The notes: a model not told the origin generated them from the sequence alone. A stretch of DNA of 64,000 nt from Pomphorhynchus laevis (GCA_012934845.2 WNNJ02000258.1:1-64000), one strand, 5' to 3'; positions 46,001 through 58,700 are shown, counted from the first letter of the stretch. Translations and numbers: made by a program.

Positions 46001-47318
46001 GAATTAAATTTGAAATATTTGTAATATCAGCAAGCAATCAATTTAAAATTGATTGATTGTGTTTTGATTGATTGATTGATTAATCAATTATGTTTATGCT
46101 AAGATTGTAAAAGCTCATAAGTGTTTTAGTATTGCGGCGTCGAATGTAAGTTTGTATTATGCATGACGAAAAATATGAATATTTTCTAACTTCAATGTTA
46201 AGTTAGCTATTAGTAAATTAACAATAATACTCTTTGTTAATTTAATTCTTAAATTACAAGTTACTTGGCTTGAATAACAGAAATATTCTTTTTGCTTAAT
46301 TAGGAAAAGATAAATGTTATTATAAAAAATCTTTATATCGGTGACCAGAAATTAATACAAAAATTTTTCCTGTCATTTTTGTTTTGTTAAGATTTTGTTC
46401 TTATGCCTAATGGGGTGAACGTAGTCGCCTAAATTATTTTTATAATAAAAATTATCTCTTCTTAGTTTCGAAAAAGAAAATTTCTAGGATAATAAATAAC
46501 ACCTGCCTACCTTTCTGCTACCAGATTTTATAGAAAATTGCTGCTAACTTTGCTGCAGAAATAGATGTAATATATCTTCTTCCTGGAATAGTAATTTTAT
46601 AAATTTCAATTCATGGCCCTTATTATTCCATAATAAGTATTATTAATAATAATTATTCCATATGGTATTTTTATAATAAGACTTATTACTTGGCCCCGCT
46701 AAAATAATATTTCTATTATACAATCCAGAAGAATTTCGGATAAAATGAATATATCGATTGGTTAATAAGTTAAGATATAATATTAGAAACGTTCAAATGT
46801 TGAAGATATCAAGGTAATCAAATTCAATTCAGTGTTTATTTAATGCAATAACTAGACAGTCAACAGAGTAAACACTAGATTGGTAACCAACTAGTATATA
46901 ATCTGGTTGTTAGCCACTATTTATCAATCATCAGAAAATTACACCAGTTTGTTGGTCAATAAATTGTTTTGCTTTTCTAATGATGACAGTTGTATATATT
47001 ATCTTTTATTTTGCTAGTATTGGCTGGCAAAATATAAATAAAAATTCATGTTTTGCTTGATCCTTCTCTAAAGTAGTACATTTTATACATCAAAATAATT
47101 TATTTTTACACATAAATGAAATTTACAATTTTTTAAATGGTATACAATGCTATATACCATTTTTAAGTTTTTTAAGATCATTTCAACCGCTACACTTAAA
47201 GATAATATTGAAATATTCGTAAAGCTGTGAAATTAATTATATTTGCCTACTTTATAAGAAGCACTTATAAAATAAATTATCAAATATCAAATGTATCTCT
47301 AAATAATTATTGCTTTAT

Positions 47319-47516
47319 TTTGATTGATTTCGTATTAATTTCAGAAATTCCTCTTAAAAACTGTTTCAATATAAAGTTGGATTCACCTTAAATCTAATTC
47401 TACTCAGAATTCTACCTGATTGTGATTAATTTCATATAAATTTCATAAATTCCTCTTACAAAAACTGTTTTAATATAAAGTTAGATTAATCTAAAATCTA
47501 ATTCTACTCAGAACAC
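47319..47516. repeat. About 105-bp tandem duplication
   Basis: AAATTCCTCTTA, AAACTGTTTYAATATAAAGT and CTAATTCTACTCAGAA occur in the same order twice (about 47319-47409 and 47425-47516), with a few substitutions and a small indel. Confidence 0.8.
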
Positions 47517-48089
47517 TAAAATTAGTCTTCATATTTTGTAATTTTTAAAGTGTTAACATCATATTATAAAAAGAATTTTTATAACTCAGTATTTTGATTA
47601 ATTTAAAAGTGATATAGCTTGTATTATAATAGAGTTCCTCTGAAAGAACTGTCATGCAAACGTAGAAATACTCAATTTCTTTAATTAAAAGTGGGAAGTT
47701 TAAAATAGATAAATATAGATAATTTTAAAATAGATAATTATACCTCTTAATAAAGGGAAAAGTTTTAAATAGATCCTTCAAATTATTTACGTGTTTAATT
47801 ATTAAAAATATTAAATGCAACTTAATTTCTTAGTTTAGATAATTAATTTAAATAATTAATTTTTCTTAGTTTAGAGGAAATTAAAAATTTATTTTTCTAG
47901 GGTTTTAACTGGTAAATTGAAGGACTATTAACAAATTGAAGGACTATTTGTAAATTGTCTCAATATATAAATCCACACTTAAATAACACAGACAAAAAAT
48001 AATCGACAATTGCGCTTTTACTAATCGTTTTTACTATCGCTTTTACTAATTAGTAAATCAATTTACTAATTGATTTCGTATTAATAATA

Positions 48090-48222
48090 CTATATAATCG
48101 ACAATATACTATTGCCGATTATACTATTGAAAGCGCCATAATTCAATATACTATTGAAAGCGCTGTAATTCAATATATTATTGAGCGCGCTATACAATAA
48201 CGCTATCAATAATCGACAATAT
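48090..48222. repeat. 27-bp degenerate tandem repeat bracketed by ATAATCGACAATAT
   Basis: Three units of ATACTATTGAAAGCGCYRTA followed by ATTCAAT (48121-48195), flanked by ATAATCGACAATAT on the left and AATAATCGACAATAT on the right. It lies about 150 bp before the first GPCR exon. Confidence 0.75.
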
Positions 48223-48364
48223 AATCTGGGCCCTGTAAGTTATAGGTGGTCAGCAGTGACAATATTTAAATTATCATTTTTAAAATTTGATATTTGATAT
48301 TGATGCAAATATGATATTTGATATTTACTATAAAATGACGATTATTGTTTTTTCGTTATTTTAG

Positions 48365-50464
48365 GTCTTCGTTAATATCAATGGCTATAAGCGAACATAA
48401 CGGATTCAAAATTTGCTTTGGTTAGTTTATTATCTTTTGTTTAATTCTTTTAATTATTTCTTGTTATCTTTTATTATTTATTATATAAATAATAAACAAA
48501 ATAATAAAAAACAATAGGGAAAAACTTGACGAGTTTTATACAGTGGCATTAAAATACAAACTTCGAAAGCACATATAATGCAGTACTTTTTATAATAAAC
48601 TATTTAAAAAAGTGAACTTTAATTTGCATGTTCACATTTTTATTTAATCAAACATATTACAAAAAATTATAAATAATTAATTAAATTAATTATAATTAAA
48701 TTGTTGAAAGAATAAATGGTGCTAGTTGCTTGTAAAATAGCATTTATAAAAAATAATACAACAGGTAAAACACGTTAGGGAATTAATATGCGTATGGAAA
48801 TGACAGCTATTAAAAAATTCCAATTTTATTTCCATGATGATCTGTATTATTAAATTTACAAATAAATTCAAAAATTATCTTAATTTATATCTTAATAAAT
48901 GAGATAAAAATTTAAATTATTTTTTATTTGAATATTACATAAATAATATCTTATTGGAGCAATTATCTTATTTATTAATTAACAATCTAATGGAAATCTA
49001 ATGGAATCTATCTTATATATAATATCTTAATATTTCAAATAAATTAATATCAGCTAAACAAAGTGTAGTTGCGCTACATGGAGAATTAATTAGTATTTCA
49101 GAAATTAACTTATCACTTCTCTGAAAATAAAATAAATTCCGATTGCTATTGAAAATAGATGTTTGGATTTAGTATATAGTTTTATATTGATATTAATAAA
49201 TATATTATTAATATGAAAAATAGTCTATTGAATTTTTGAACTTACGATACACTAAACCGGCGAGGCACAATGTCCTGTCTTTAAACGAATGATATCGTCA
49301 TTGCATTAAGTTATGATAATCACAGAAACATCTATATGAATATTGATTCTCATATTGTTTAATTATTTTGCAATTACTGCAAAAGATATTAATTAATCAA
49401 TTTAGGTTGTACATGCTTTTCTCAATAATTTATTTTTTAATTCAATCAGAGCAATATATAATTATTTATCGAATATTTGCTATGAGATTTAAAATAGTAG
49501 ATTTTTACTTGATTGTGAATTTTAATTAGTGTTATTTTATTTTCTTTTAGTAATTATATTTACTGTCATTGATTGTGGAAGCTTTATCGGTAATTGCCTT
49601 GTAATATGTGCAATTATATCTACAAGGCACTTAAATTTACCACAAAACTATCTAATTGTCTCACTGGCATTTGTAGATTTGATGTTATCCATCGGTTCTA
49701 TGCCGCTTTATATTACAACAAACCTTTTAAATGGAAAATGGAAACTCGGATTTCAATTTTGCAGATTATTTATGATTTTTGATGTGACTCTTTCCTGTGC
49801 ATCTATTCTAAATTTATGCGCAGTTAGTATTGACAGATACATTGCATTATTCTATCCCATTAAATACAGATTCAAACGAAATAATTATATAATATTCATG
49901 CTTTTTTTTGGATCATGGTTTCTCAGCAGTTCAATATCTTTGCCTTTGATGTTTCTTAACAGATCTGAGCTTTATCAGCAATCCGGAACCAACGAACACA
50001 CTTGCATTATACCCAATAATAAATTATTCATTTCAATTGCTTTGGTTTTGGGCTACTACATACCGCTAAGTGTTATGGTTTATACGAATTGCTGCATTTA
50101 CATTCGTTTAAAACATCGAAAAAAGAAAATTGGATATTCTAATAAGAAAGCAGCGGTGTTCTCGTGCAAATCTACATGCTTAAGCGATTCTCAGATGCAA
50201 CCGGGGTATTCACGCTTAGTTATTAAAAAAGATGATCGCCTATCATTAACGATTTGTGGCGTTGTCGTGTCAACTATAATTTGCTGGAGTCCTTTCTTTA
50301 TTCTGTTAACCCTATCTATAATCTCCGATAATCCGCCCCACATTCCACAAATTGTTCAAGAGGTCTCGTTGTGGCTGGGTTATTTAAATTCGCTAATAAA
50401 TCCGATACTTTATAACTTTACAAATTCAGATTTTAGAAGGCGTTTACGGATTTGCTTAAAATAA
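48365..50464 (+). CDS. Biogenic-amine-type G protein-coupled receptor, two coding exons, 317 aa
   Basis: Plasma-membrane seven-helix receptor of the rhodopsin class, aminergic branch. Exon 1 follows TTTTAG at 48364, starts ATG at 48381 and ends at 48420 before GTTAGT. Exon 2 runs 49551-50464; both borders are phase 1, giving MAISEHNGFKICF joined to VIIFTVIDCG. Key residues: GN in helix 1 (N28), LAFVD in helix 2 (D56), C84 and C165 for the extracellular disulfide, D91 (position 3.32, the amine-binding Asp), DRY 108-110, CWSPFF 258-263, W288 and Y291 (7.40, 7.43), NPILY 297-301. The third intracellular loop is short (about 45 residues) and the tail ends at FRRRLRICLK. Helix 5 has Ala and Gly (A177, G181) where catecholamine receptors have serines, so a dopamine or octopamine ligand is less likely; serotonin, tyramine or an unknown amine are possible. 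The 1,130-bp intron is largely repeat X. Confidence 0.85.
48620..49459. repeat. Repeat X sequence inside the GPCR intron
   Basis: 48977-49459 aligns with 33810-34285 and 51080-51550 (shared ATCTAATGGAAATCTAATGG, AAACCGGCGAGGCACAATGT, GGTTGTACATGCTTTTCTC), and more weakly upstream from about 48655. It is more diverged from the other two copies than they are from each other. It stops about 90 bp before the exon 2 acceptor. Confidence 0.8.
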
Positions 50465-50644
50465 AAATCAAGATGAATCGAAAAGTTTCGATTTGGATTC
50501 ACACGATAAAACTTATTTTATAAGTATTTGTATTTGCATCTGTAAGAATTTTTCTGTCGTTGTAATTCATATCTTGGGTGTATATAATTTTTAAATATTT
50601 TAAATTGGAAAATTTCGTTTACATCAGCATTCATTCATCTCACT

Positions 50645-52362
50645 TATATCGTTAGTTAACAATATTTCGGATTGTAGTTAAATCAATGAAATGTATACAT
50701 TTTGCTTATATTGTTTCACACCAAATAACATAATAAGTAAAACACTTTAACACATTAATAGTTTAATGGAATTATCTTAAAACTTTCTTCATGAAAGCAA
50801 TAAATTATTATAATCTATATATATTTGTATCAATAATTTCTATTTATAATATATAATAATATAAATTATTATAATCTATATATATTTGTATTTATTTAAT
50901 TTTTAAAATTAAAAATAATTAACTAAATTAATTATAATTAACTGTAGAAAGAATAAAATTATGCAAGCAGCTGCTAAAATAGTAGCAGGTATTTATAATA
51001 CCACTAATATTAGCTTGATATGAGCAGCTATTATATTGTTTCATACGAATCATTGTAATGGATACAACATGTTTACAAATTAACAATCTAATGGAAATCT
51101 AATGGAATCTATCTTATAAAAATATCTTAATATCTCAAATAAATTAATATCAGCTGAACAAAGTGTATAGCGCTACATGGAGAATTAATTAGTATCTCAG
51201 AAGTTGACTTATCACTTCTCTGAAAATAAAATGAATTCCGATTGCTATCAAAAATAGATGTTTGGATTTAGTATATAGTTTTATATTGATAATAACAAAT
51301 ATAGTATTAATATGAAAAATAGACTAGTGAATTTTTAAACTTATGATACACTAAACCGGCGAGGCACAATGTCCTGTCTTAAAACGAAGGAATCGTCATT
51401 GCATTAAGTTATGGTAATCACAGAAACCAATATGAATATTGATTCTCATATTGTTTAATTATTTTGCAATTACTGCAAAAGATATTAATTAATCAATTTA
51501 GGTTGTACATGCTTTTCTCAATAATTTATTTTTTAATTCAATCAGAGCAATATATTGTATAAGTATGTATTAAATTATTGATCTGGAATTTATACATATA
51601 ATACACTATAAATTTAATAAAATTATGTATAATACAATAAAAGTTTTTATACAATAAAAAATAAAAGACGCGTATTTCTTAACTTGAAAATTTTGTCGAT
51701 GTTTACATCAGCATTCATTTATCTCACTAACATCTTTAGTCGACAATATTTCGGATTGTAGTTAAATCGATAAAAATGTAAAGGTTTTGTGTAATTATAA
51801 TATATTTCATCCCATTAAAACGGAAATAACCCTTTTTTGAAAATAATAATAAAATTTTTTAATTGATTTTATCAGAATTTAAATTATATATTACGGTACA
51901 ATAACTATATGATAACAAATTAGTGACGCACGGAAAAAATTAAAAATTAATAATTAAAAATTAGATGAACTACTGTGTTATTAATTTTAGGCCCTTATTC
52001 CTTGACCCAGCATATCCGCATCACGAAATATATTCTATTGCTGTATTTCCACTGATGAAATTTGTTAATATAGTGTATCTTATTCTTATAGAAAGTATAT
52101 TATTTATTATCCTTCCATAAAATTTTGCCGCTTAAACGTTTAAATTTAATTTTTATATTATTGTGTTGATTTATATATTTTACTATTTTATTATGTAATA
52201 GGGAAATGTTTTATCGCACCAAATTTTCTTTTTATTAGATAAAAAGAAAATATATTTTTCTCTTAATTACAAATCACATTACATATGCAAATGCTCAAAT
52301 TCTTGATTTTTCGAAACTTCTTCAAATTTCGAACAAATAAATTTTTTTATAAATTCTAAGGA
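50645..52362. repeat. Repeat X, copy 2 (1.72 kb)
   Basis: Partner of 33376-35095, with only scattered substitutions and small indels. It begins 180 bp after the GPCR stop and contains at about 52070-52195 the same PLE-1 3' end fragment. No ORF. Confidence 0.9.
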
Positions 52363-52489
52363 ATCTATATTTTCTTTGTTATTATTTACACTTTATTTAC
52401 GATAAGATTTTTATTCAATAACTTTATTATCAATTACCTATAATATTCGTTAATTAATTTTTTTTATTAATATAATATTTAGAAAAACT

Positions 52490-52745
52490 TCTTATATTTA
52501 ATAAAGATCATTTAGCTTATATCACTTAAAAGTTGTTTTAATATTTCTAAAATTTATTATATTTTTATAATATTTTTATATTTTTCCTATTCTTTTATAT
52601 TTTTTTTTTTAACATTATTAAAATAGTTGTTTATTATTATTTAAATGCCAATTCCTTGTACCACGTCATTCAATCTAATGGGTACATGGAATTAAGCGTT
52701 TTAATCCAAAAATTTTTTTTTTAATAGTTTTTGTTTATATATAGA
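52490..52745 (-). repeat. Repeat R, inverted copy
   Basis: The reverse complement shares GTACAAGGAATTGGCA, AACGCTTAATTCCATGTACC, ATATTAAAACAACTTTTAAG and ATATAAGAAGTTT with the R unit at 24.9-25.2 kb. Confidence 0.65.
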
Positions 52746-52799
52746 AATATTTTCATCGATAATATGTTTAAAATAAATAATTTGTTTTAAATAATTAGA

Positions 52800-53765
52800 T
52801 TAAATGATTTACATTTAATTTTTACTTTTATAATAGCATAATTTAAAATATGTATCTATTGAATTATTTAAACGATTTTGGGGAAAGGCAATATCATTAC
52901 ATATTATTGCAATTCTTAAAATTTCACTATTTAATGTATTATATTTTATATTATATGGTATGCATAAGTGTTCATGCAAAAATATGTTTCTTGTAAATTT
53001 ATTATTTATTATTTTGCTGATTTAAAAATTTTACTATTTTCTGTTTGATTTTATTTTTATAGTAACCTAGCTTAAAATATGTATCTATTAGATTACTTAA
53101 ATGATTTTGAGCAAAGTCAATATCATTATATACTATGGCAATTCTTAAAATTTCATTATTTAATGTATTATATTTTATATCATATGGTATGCATGAATGC
53201 TCATGCAAAAATATGTTTCTTGTAAATTTAAATATGTTATCTTTACGATATAAATTAATAGTAGTTTTAGTTAATGTTAATTTAATGTTCATATCTAGAT
53301 ATACACATTCTTTATTATCAATATTGTTTTTGTTAAGAATAAGGCCTTCTGGATAAATTTGTTCACTAATTGAATAAAAATTATTAGAATTAAATACACA
53401 TATATCATCAATGTATCGAAACATATATTTCATATATTTATATAATTTAGATTTAGTTTTTACACAGTTATGAACAAATTCATATTCTATAAAGCTTAAA
53501 AACAAGTCAGCTATAATTGGGCTACTATTACCTCCCATTGGAACATTTTTCATTTGTCTAAACATAGATGTTCCTAGACGTGCTGATGGTAATTAGCAAC
53601 ACTAGACAGTCGTTATAGTTATTATAATATATATTCCGGAAATAAGATTAATTAATTTTTCTGATGCATCTTTAATATCTGCCTAATTTAGATTTGTATA
53701 TAGAGTACTAAAATCGTACGTATTTATATTCTGAAAATCTATTCCTTTGGTATTGGCGAAGGTCC
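52800..53765 (-). pseudogene. PLE-1 copies: partial tandem of the RT C-terminal half
   Basis: The frame 53002-53565 (187 codons) matches PLE-1 residues about 470-655, including NVPMGGNSSPIIADLF and FRYIDDICVFN, with high similarity. The final roughly 50 codons occur a second time, more diverged, at 52805-53000, immediately downstream. Upstream, 53640-53760 carries the motif-A region in broken form, separated by about 45 bp of foreign sequence. These are 5'-truncated head-to-tail Penelope-type pieces. Confidence 0.8.
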
Positions 53766-54620
53766 ATAACAACACTAGATCGAGGGCCATCTAATGTAGG
53801 TAGAAATAACAGGTGCTGCAAATCAAGATGCAAATCTTGTGCATCATCAAAGTAGCATAATATCAAAATTCACAAGTAAAGTTACATCATTAGAAGTGTA
53901 TAACAAATGTATACAATTGTGATACAGAAGACATCATATATCTAATGGACTGAGGATGTGGACAGCAATTCGTTGGAGAGTCTGGTTGCCAATACAGAAT
54001 TCCGGTGAATAATAGGAGATCCGACAATAAAAACAATCGAGATAATGACGATGCCGTAGTGCAACATGCCAGAGAACATTAGATTACAATATGCGCTACA
54101 TATTAATTGATTCTCAATTCAATTCGGTCAAACATCTCAATAATAGAGATGATTACAAGAACAAACTACCGATGACTTCTATAGAATTCAATTTGATTGA
54201 AACGATGATTCAATGTGTTTAATGTACGCCTTACAAAATTTTTAACGGCGAAATTGAGTGTTTAAAATGTTTTTTAGTTGTGAGTTAAATTTCTAATTTT
54301 TTAATTTTAATTATTTAATTATATTTTTTTTCTGAATTTGGATGAATAACAAGAGATTCGACATAAAAACAATCAAGATAATTGATTTTTATTGTTTCAA
54401 CGTTCTTAATTTAGCGTTTTCGATTTGAACGCTAAATCGAGTGTTTAGAATGTTTTAAATTTCTAGTTTTTTTATTTTAATTATTTAATTATAATTTTTG
54501 TTTTTTTTTCTGATTTTTGTTCTTTTTGTGATTTTGATTGAGCATTGGAAATTCTGAAGACTTCAAACCGAAACGTTTCAATAAAAACTTTTGTCAGGGA
54601 AACCTTATTTTGTGGTTAAA
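53766..54620 (+). pseudogene. PLE-2 C-terminal GIY-YIG-like endonuclease and 3' end
   Basis: The plus strand carries a Penelope-type endonuclease segment: TEDIIYLMD followed by GQQFVGESGCQYRIPVNN (the IYL...FVG pair stands for GIY-YIG), then an NNRRSDN piece and VVQHAREH. It ends before an AT-rich 3' region with CTGAAGA, CCGAAACGTTT (54554-54576) and AATAAA (54580-54585). It is interrupted in a few places. It differs from PLE-1, whose ORF has no visible endonuclease, so it is a second Penelope family. Confidence 0.65.
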
Positions 54621-54649
54621 TTATTTAATTACAATCTAGATATTTGAGT

Positions 54650-55665
54650 TTGTGAGATGGATACTAGAACACGGTTATAATATATAATGGTGGTGCACGG
54701 ATGAGGCACTTCCGACACTGCTCGATCGACTGAAGCTGGCGCTGTTTCTTAGATCGAGTTGCAGTGCGGACCATCCTTAAATACTGGACAAAGGTTGTTG
54801 TAAAATATCTCTCCCCTCCTTGAATCTTTAATAGATACGGCATGTTTTTATGGATACTCAGCGCATACGTACAACATCATTACACGTGCCTTATCTATAA
54901 AATATCCACGAGTACATCAACAATTCACCAACTTCTTTGTCTGGTGTTTTAAGATGATCCGCGCAGCAATTCGATCTCGTAAAAGCGCAAGTTTCAGTCA
55001 ATTAAGTAATGTATTGACCACATTAGAACCTTTGTTTATAATAAACCGAACAGGTATTCGATCTGGTAAAAAGCGCGAGCCTCAGTCAATTAATACGTAG
55101 ATTCAGCTATCTGGCCTAATTTATTCTACTGACAAGCTATTATTGACCTGTATCAAGTGTTCTTGACTTTCTACAAAAGTTTGATAATATTAAAAACAAT
55201 ATTTGTCGTGACAGTAGTATAGTGACTAGAGACATCACATCACTATAAACCAATATACCTCATACTGATAGAATTTCTTCAATAAATCGATTTCTCTTGA
55301 TAAATCAGGTAAATGAGAAAGAAATAAAGTTCCCGACTGAGTCTATACAAATGTTAATGACAAACAATATATTTGTATGGGATAATAATCTCTACATACA
55401 GAATGAAAACTGTGATGGAAACGTCTTGTGCACCGACATATGCGATAATTTATATGGCATAGAATGAACAGATGTTTATGTATTCTCAAACACTTAGACC
55501 GTCACACTGAATTAGATATAGATTACATATTCTTAATAGATACGGCATGTACAATAGTGTCGAAAACGTCTTTATTCATAATGTCACACTGGCAACCGAA
55601 ACGACCAGTGAGTACTTCATTCGACTGATGAGTGTTGCCGGGTACTCCATCATTTCGATGCTAAA
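54650..55665 (+). pseudogene. PLE-2 reverse transcriptase part
   Basis: The plus strand contains a motif-A-like DITSL with TNIPHTD (about 55228-55265), MTNNIFVWDNNLYIQ, which precedes the AMGT-type motif of Penelope RTs (about 55350-55400), and a C-terminal stretch with ENVFIHNVTLATETTS (about 55555-55605). A direct repeat with TCGATCTSGTAAAA and CAGTCAATTAA occurs at 54966-55005 and 55051-55092. Broken. It follows the PLE-2 3' end, as in a head-to-tail pair. Confidence 0.6.
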
Positions 55666-55719
55666 ATGAACATCTAGAAGTGTCACGAAGTCTGCAGTTT
55701 GTTGATCAAGCCAGTTTTA

Positions 55720-58700
55720 ATTAATAATAATAAAGATTTTCTTAATAAATGACAACAGATAGCTAATTAAAAAAGGAAACATGCTAAAAAAGTAATGTTA
55801 ATGTTCTTCCCAAGTAAATATTTCTTTCGTCTTCAGATCTGTTATGGCCTCAGGTCCAACGGGATCTGAGCCCCAGCCAATCCAACACGCCGCTCTCCTA
55901 CTGAACCACTCGGGGTCTGTCACCCCCCGAAGAATCCAATCGAGGCGGACGATGCTCGGTAATCTCGAGATGAGGAGCTTAAGAAACCTTAGTCTTTATT
56001 CTGGGGACGTCCTCTTGAAAAGAAGACTAATCCCGAGATAGCCCAAGTACCCCAGAGGCGCACTTGGGTTTTCTCTTTCAATGACAGATGTTGGGCCCGT
56101 TTTGGGGCCCATCTAGCTCTCTTCAGGATGCATTTTAGTCTATCCAGGTCAGCTTTCGCTGACCAGTTCACCGTAATATTAAACCCCAAGTATTTTACTC
56201 GACTTGTGAAGGTAGGGAGAGGTTGATTAATCAGGATAGAAGATAGAGCTGATAGTGCTAATCTCTTGAGTTTTTTCTTTGTCGCTGGGGCGCCATGAAA
56301 GACAACCACCTGCGATTTGGAGGAGTTTAAAACAAGGTTGGAAAAGGGCAGCTGATATTTTAATCTTGTAAAGAAACGGCTGATGTCAGAGACTACATCT
56401 TTGCACCTGCGTCCAGAGAACAGGGCTGTGGTATCATCAGCGTATACCACACGATGATGATCGCGTTTGAAATTTTTGTAGAGTTCAATGGAGGCAGCAA
56501 GATACAAGATTGGAGAAAGTGGGGAGCCTTGAGGCACACCTGTAATAGGGTAAAACTGACGTGCATCAGGGTCGTCTTCATAGAAGAATCGCTTGGTGTA
56601 CAGCAATATTTCCACCCTGTTAACAACTCTCGCAGGCAACCCGAGGGACCTGAGAGAAGTGATAACAAAAGGAATGGAAATGCGGTCAAAAGCAGCAGAA
56701 ATTTTAAGAAAGACAGCCACAGCAGGCTGATGACTGTTATCTTGACAAAACTGTTGCACTTCACCTATTGCTGAATGGACCGAGCGATCTTTTACGTACC
56801 CATGAAAACCTGGTGGGATTAAATTTCGCCTACTTAGATGATCGCGGATTTTACGCGCAAGCGCTTTTTCGTAAATGAAGATGATGGAATTTTGAATCGA
56901 AATGGGTCGCAGATCTTTAGGACATGAAATCGACTTCTTTTTTGGTACAAAAACAAGACGGCTGATGTTTATTCCAGTAATGTCGGACGGGGATGCTAAT
57001 CACATTGTTATGGCGACCTCCTTTCTCTGACTGTATGTCAAAAGCTGACAAACACGAGTGGAGAGTGGCACATGGTTTCTGGAGGTGCCCGGGAGTGGCC
57101 CCCAGGAGTTAAGGATATCTGTAACAGACAAGTCCTTACTCCTGAAGTCACACCAAGGCGGGATTGGTTGGGGTGATTGAGGGGCTCCATAATTGTGTAG
57201 GGAAAGTGATTCCTCCAAAACTTAATCACGGCCTATTCTACCGATCCAACCTAGTGCTCTATTCTTCCAACAGACAAACTTCTCCTTCTTGAATATCTTC
57301 CAGAAGGAAGACTAAGGGCTAAGGCGAGAAATGCTTGCCTTATGCCTACTCAGCTGGAGCCTATATTTAGTGCTCCAATATTCATTCGAGAGGGCTTGTC
57401 TGGCGGAAACAGAGAGATTAGGAAGGTGTAGCATTTTAGCTAGGACCTTGAGTTTTGTTGGAGTGGGATTGTATATGCGACCTTTATAGGTAGTCGAAAG
57501 CAACGCGGTAGCTTGCGAAGAGAGGTAAGCATTAAATTCGGTCAAACTCACATTTCCAATTCGGGGGAAGAGTTGGATAGCTGCTTGAAAGAAGGCCACC
57601 CTGATGGGATCAAAGTGGAACCTTCTCCTAATCAACGTATCTTCCTCTAACTGCCAACGAATTAGGTCATGAGAGGTGGTCTGTTGTTGGCGCGACTGCT
57701 CAGTACAGATGAGTTTCAACAACCACTTCTTATGTAGCAGTAATATGTCGAGGAGCGAATTAGTTGTTGAGCAATGAAAGGTGGGGGATGGTGGTTTGTG
57801 AATAAGATAGTCGTTCCTGGCTCTGCGGTTTGCTGCATTAATCCAACGACCAGTTCTGTCGTTTAAGTCACCAAGTAACATGTCATAGTCACTACCTAAT
57901 ATACTATCCAGGAGGTCACTGTTCTTGTGAATTTCTCTTGGCCGTATATAAATATTGGCTATGCTGATGCGTTTACCGTTCTTACGAAGTGATATAGCTA
58001 AACAAGATAGGCTGGACAAGAATAGTTAAGAAGGAGGGAAGATCTTAAGAAGCATTCAACTAAGGTTAAAAGACCTTGAGATGAAGAGGAGTGAGGATGA
58101 GTTATATACGGAGTGAAGTGGGTGGATATATGCTTGGGAATAAATCGAGTAATGTCCTGGGGGATACGGATAGACCGCGTCTCCTGAAGGACTATAACAT
58201 CTGCATCGCTACCAGATAAAAGGCTAAGGGCAGAAGCACCTCCCGAATTCCACTGAAGGATATTCAGTGAAAAAGGCTCTTGATTGCTTTGCATTGTGTT
58301 AGTTTAGCTGGAAGGGGATTGCCTCACCCTAGACAGAGCTAGAAGTGGAGGGGTTACCCCCTTCATCTCTAGCGCCGCCCAGAGTGGGTACTTGCCCCGG
58401 GCATTATCGTCATTTCCCTTTGAGCCGCTTTTAATCTTGCCCTTCAGCATTTTGCCGATCTTCAAGGGGGGACGGCATCGGCCGCAACCCCCCTCTTTTT
58501 CGAAGCTGGAATTTCTGAGGAAGGAGGAATCACCAAGTTAGCTGGCACTGTCGGCGACGCTAGTAGAGCAGAAAGTAACGATTTCACCAACTCTTCTGTT
58601 TGTTTTCTGGACTCTGCCGATCTGAGGTCCATAGCATGAAGTAGTTCTTGGTCAGACATACCTCTACAGGCATTCTGGGGAGCCGATGTCGCGGCACCAG

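Larger units (their letters stand above)
43001..48364. other. Long AT-rich stretch without a recognised gene
   Basis: More than 5 kb with no frame showing family motifs. It presumably contains the promoter and any 5' untranslated exon of the GPCR near its right end. Local repeats are listed separately. I saw no tRNA or transposon coding sequence. Confidence 0.5.

Noticed and set aside
49529-49550. GTG start for the receptor at 49529
   Set aside because: Those bases are a T-rich tract ending in AG, a normal splice acceptor, and an upstream exon with ATG joins in matching phase.
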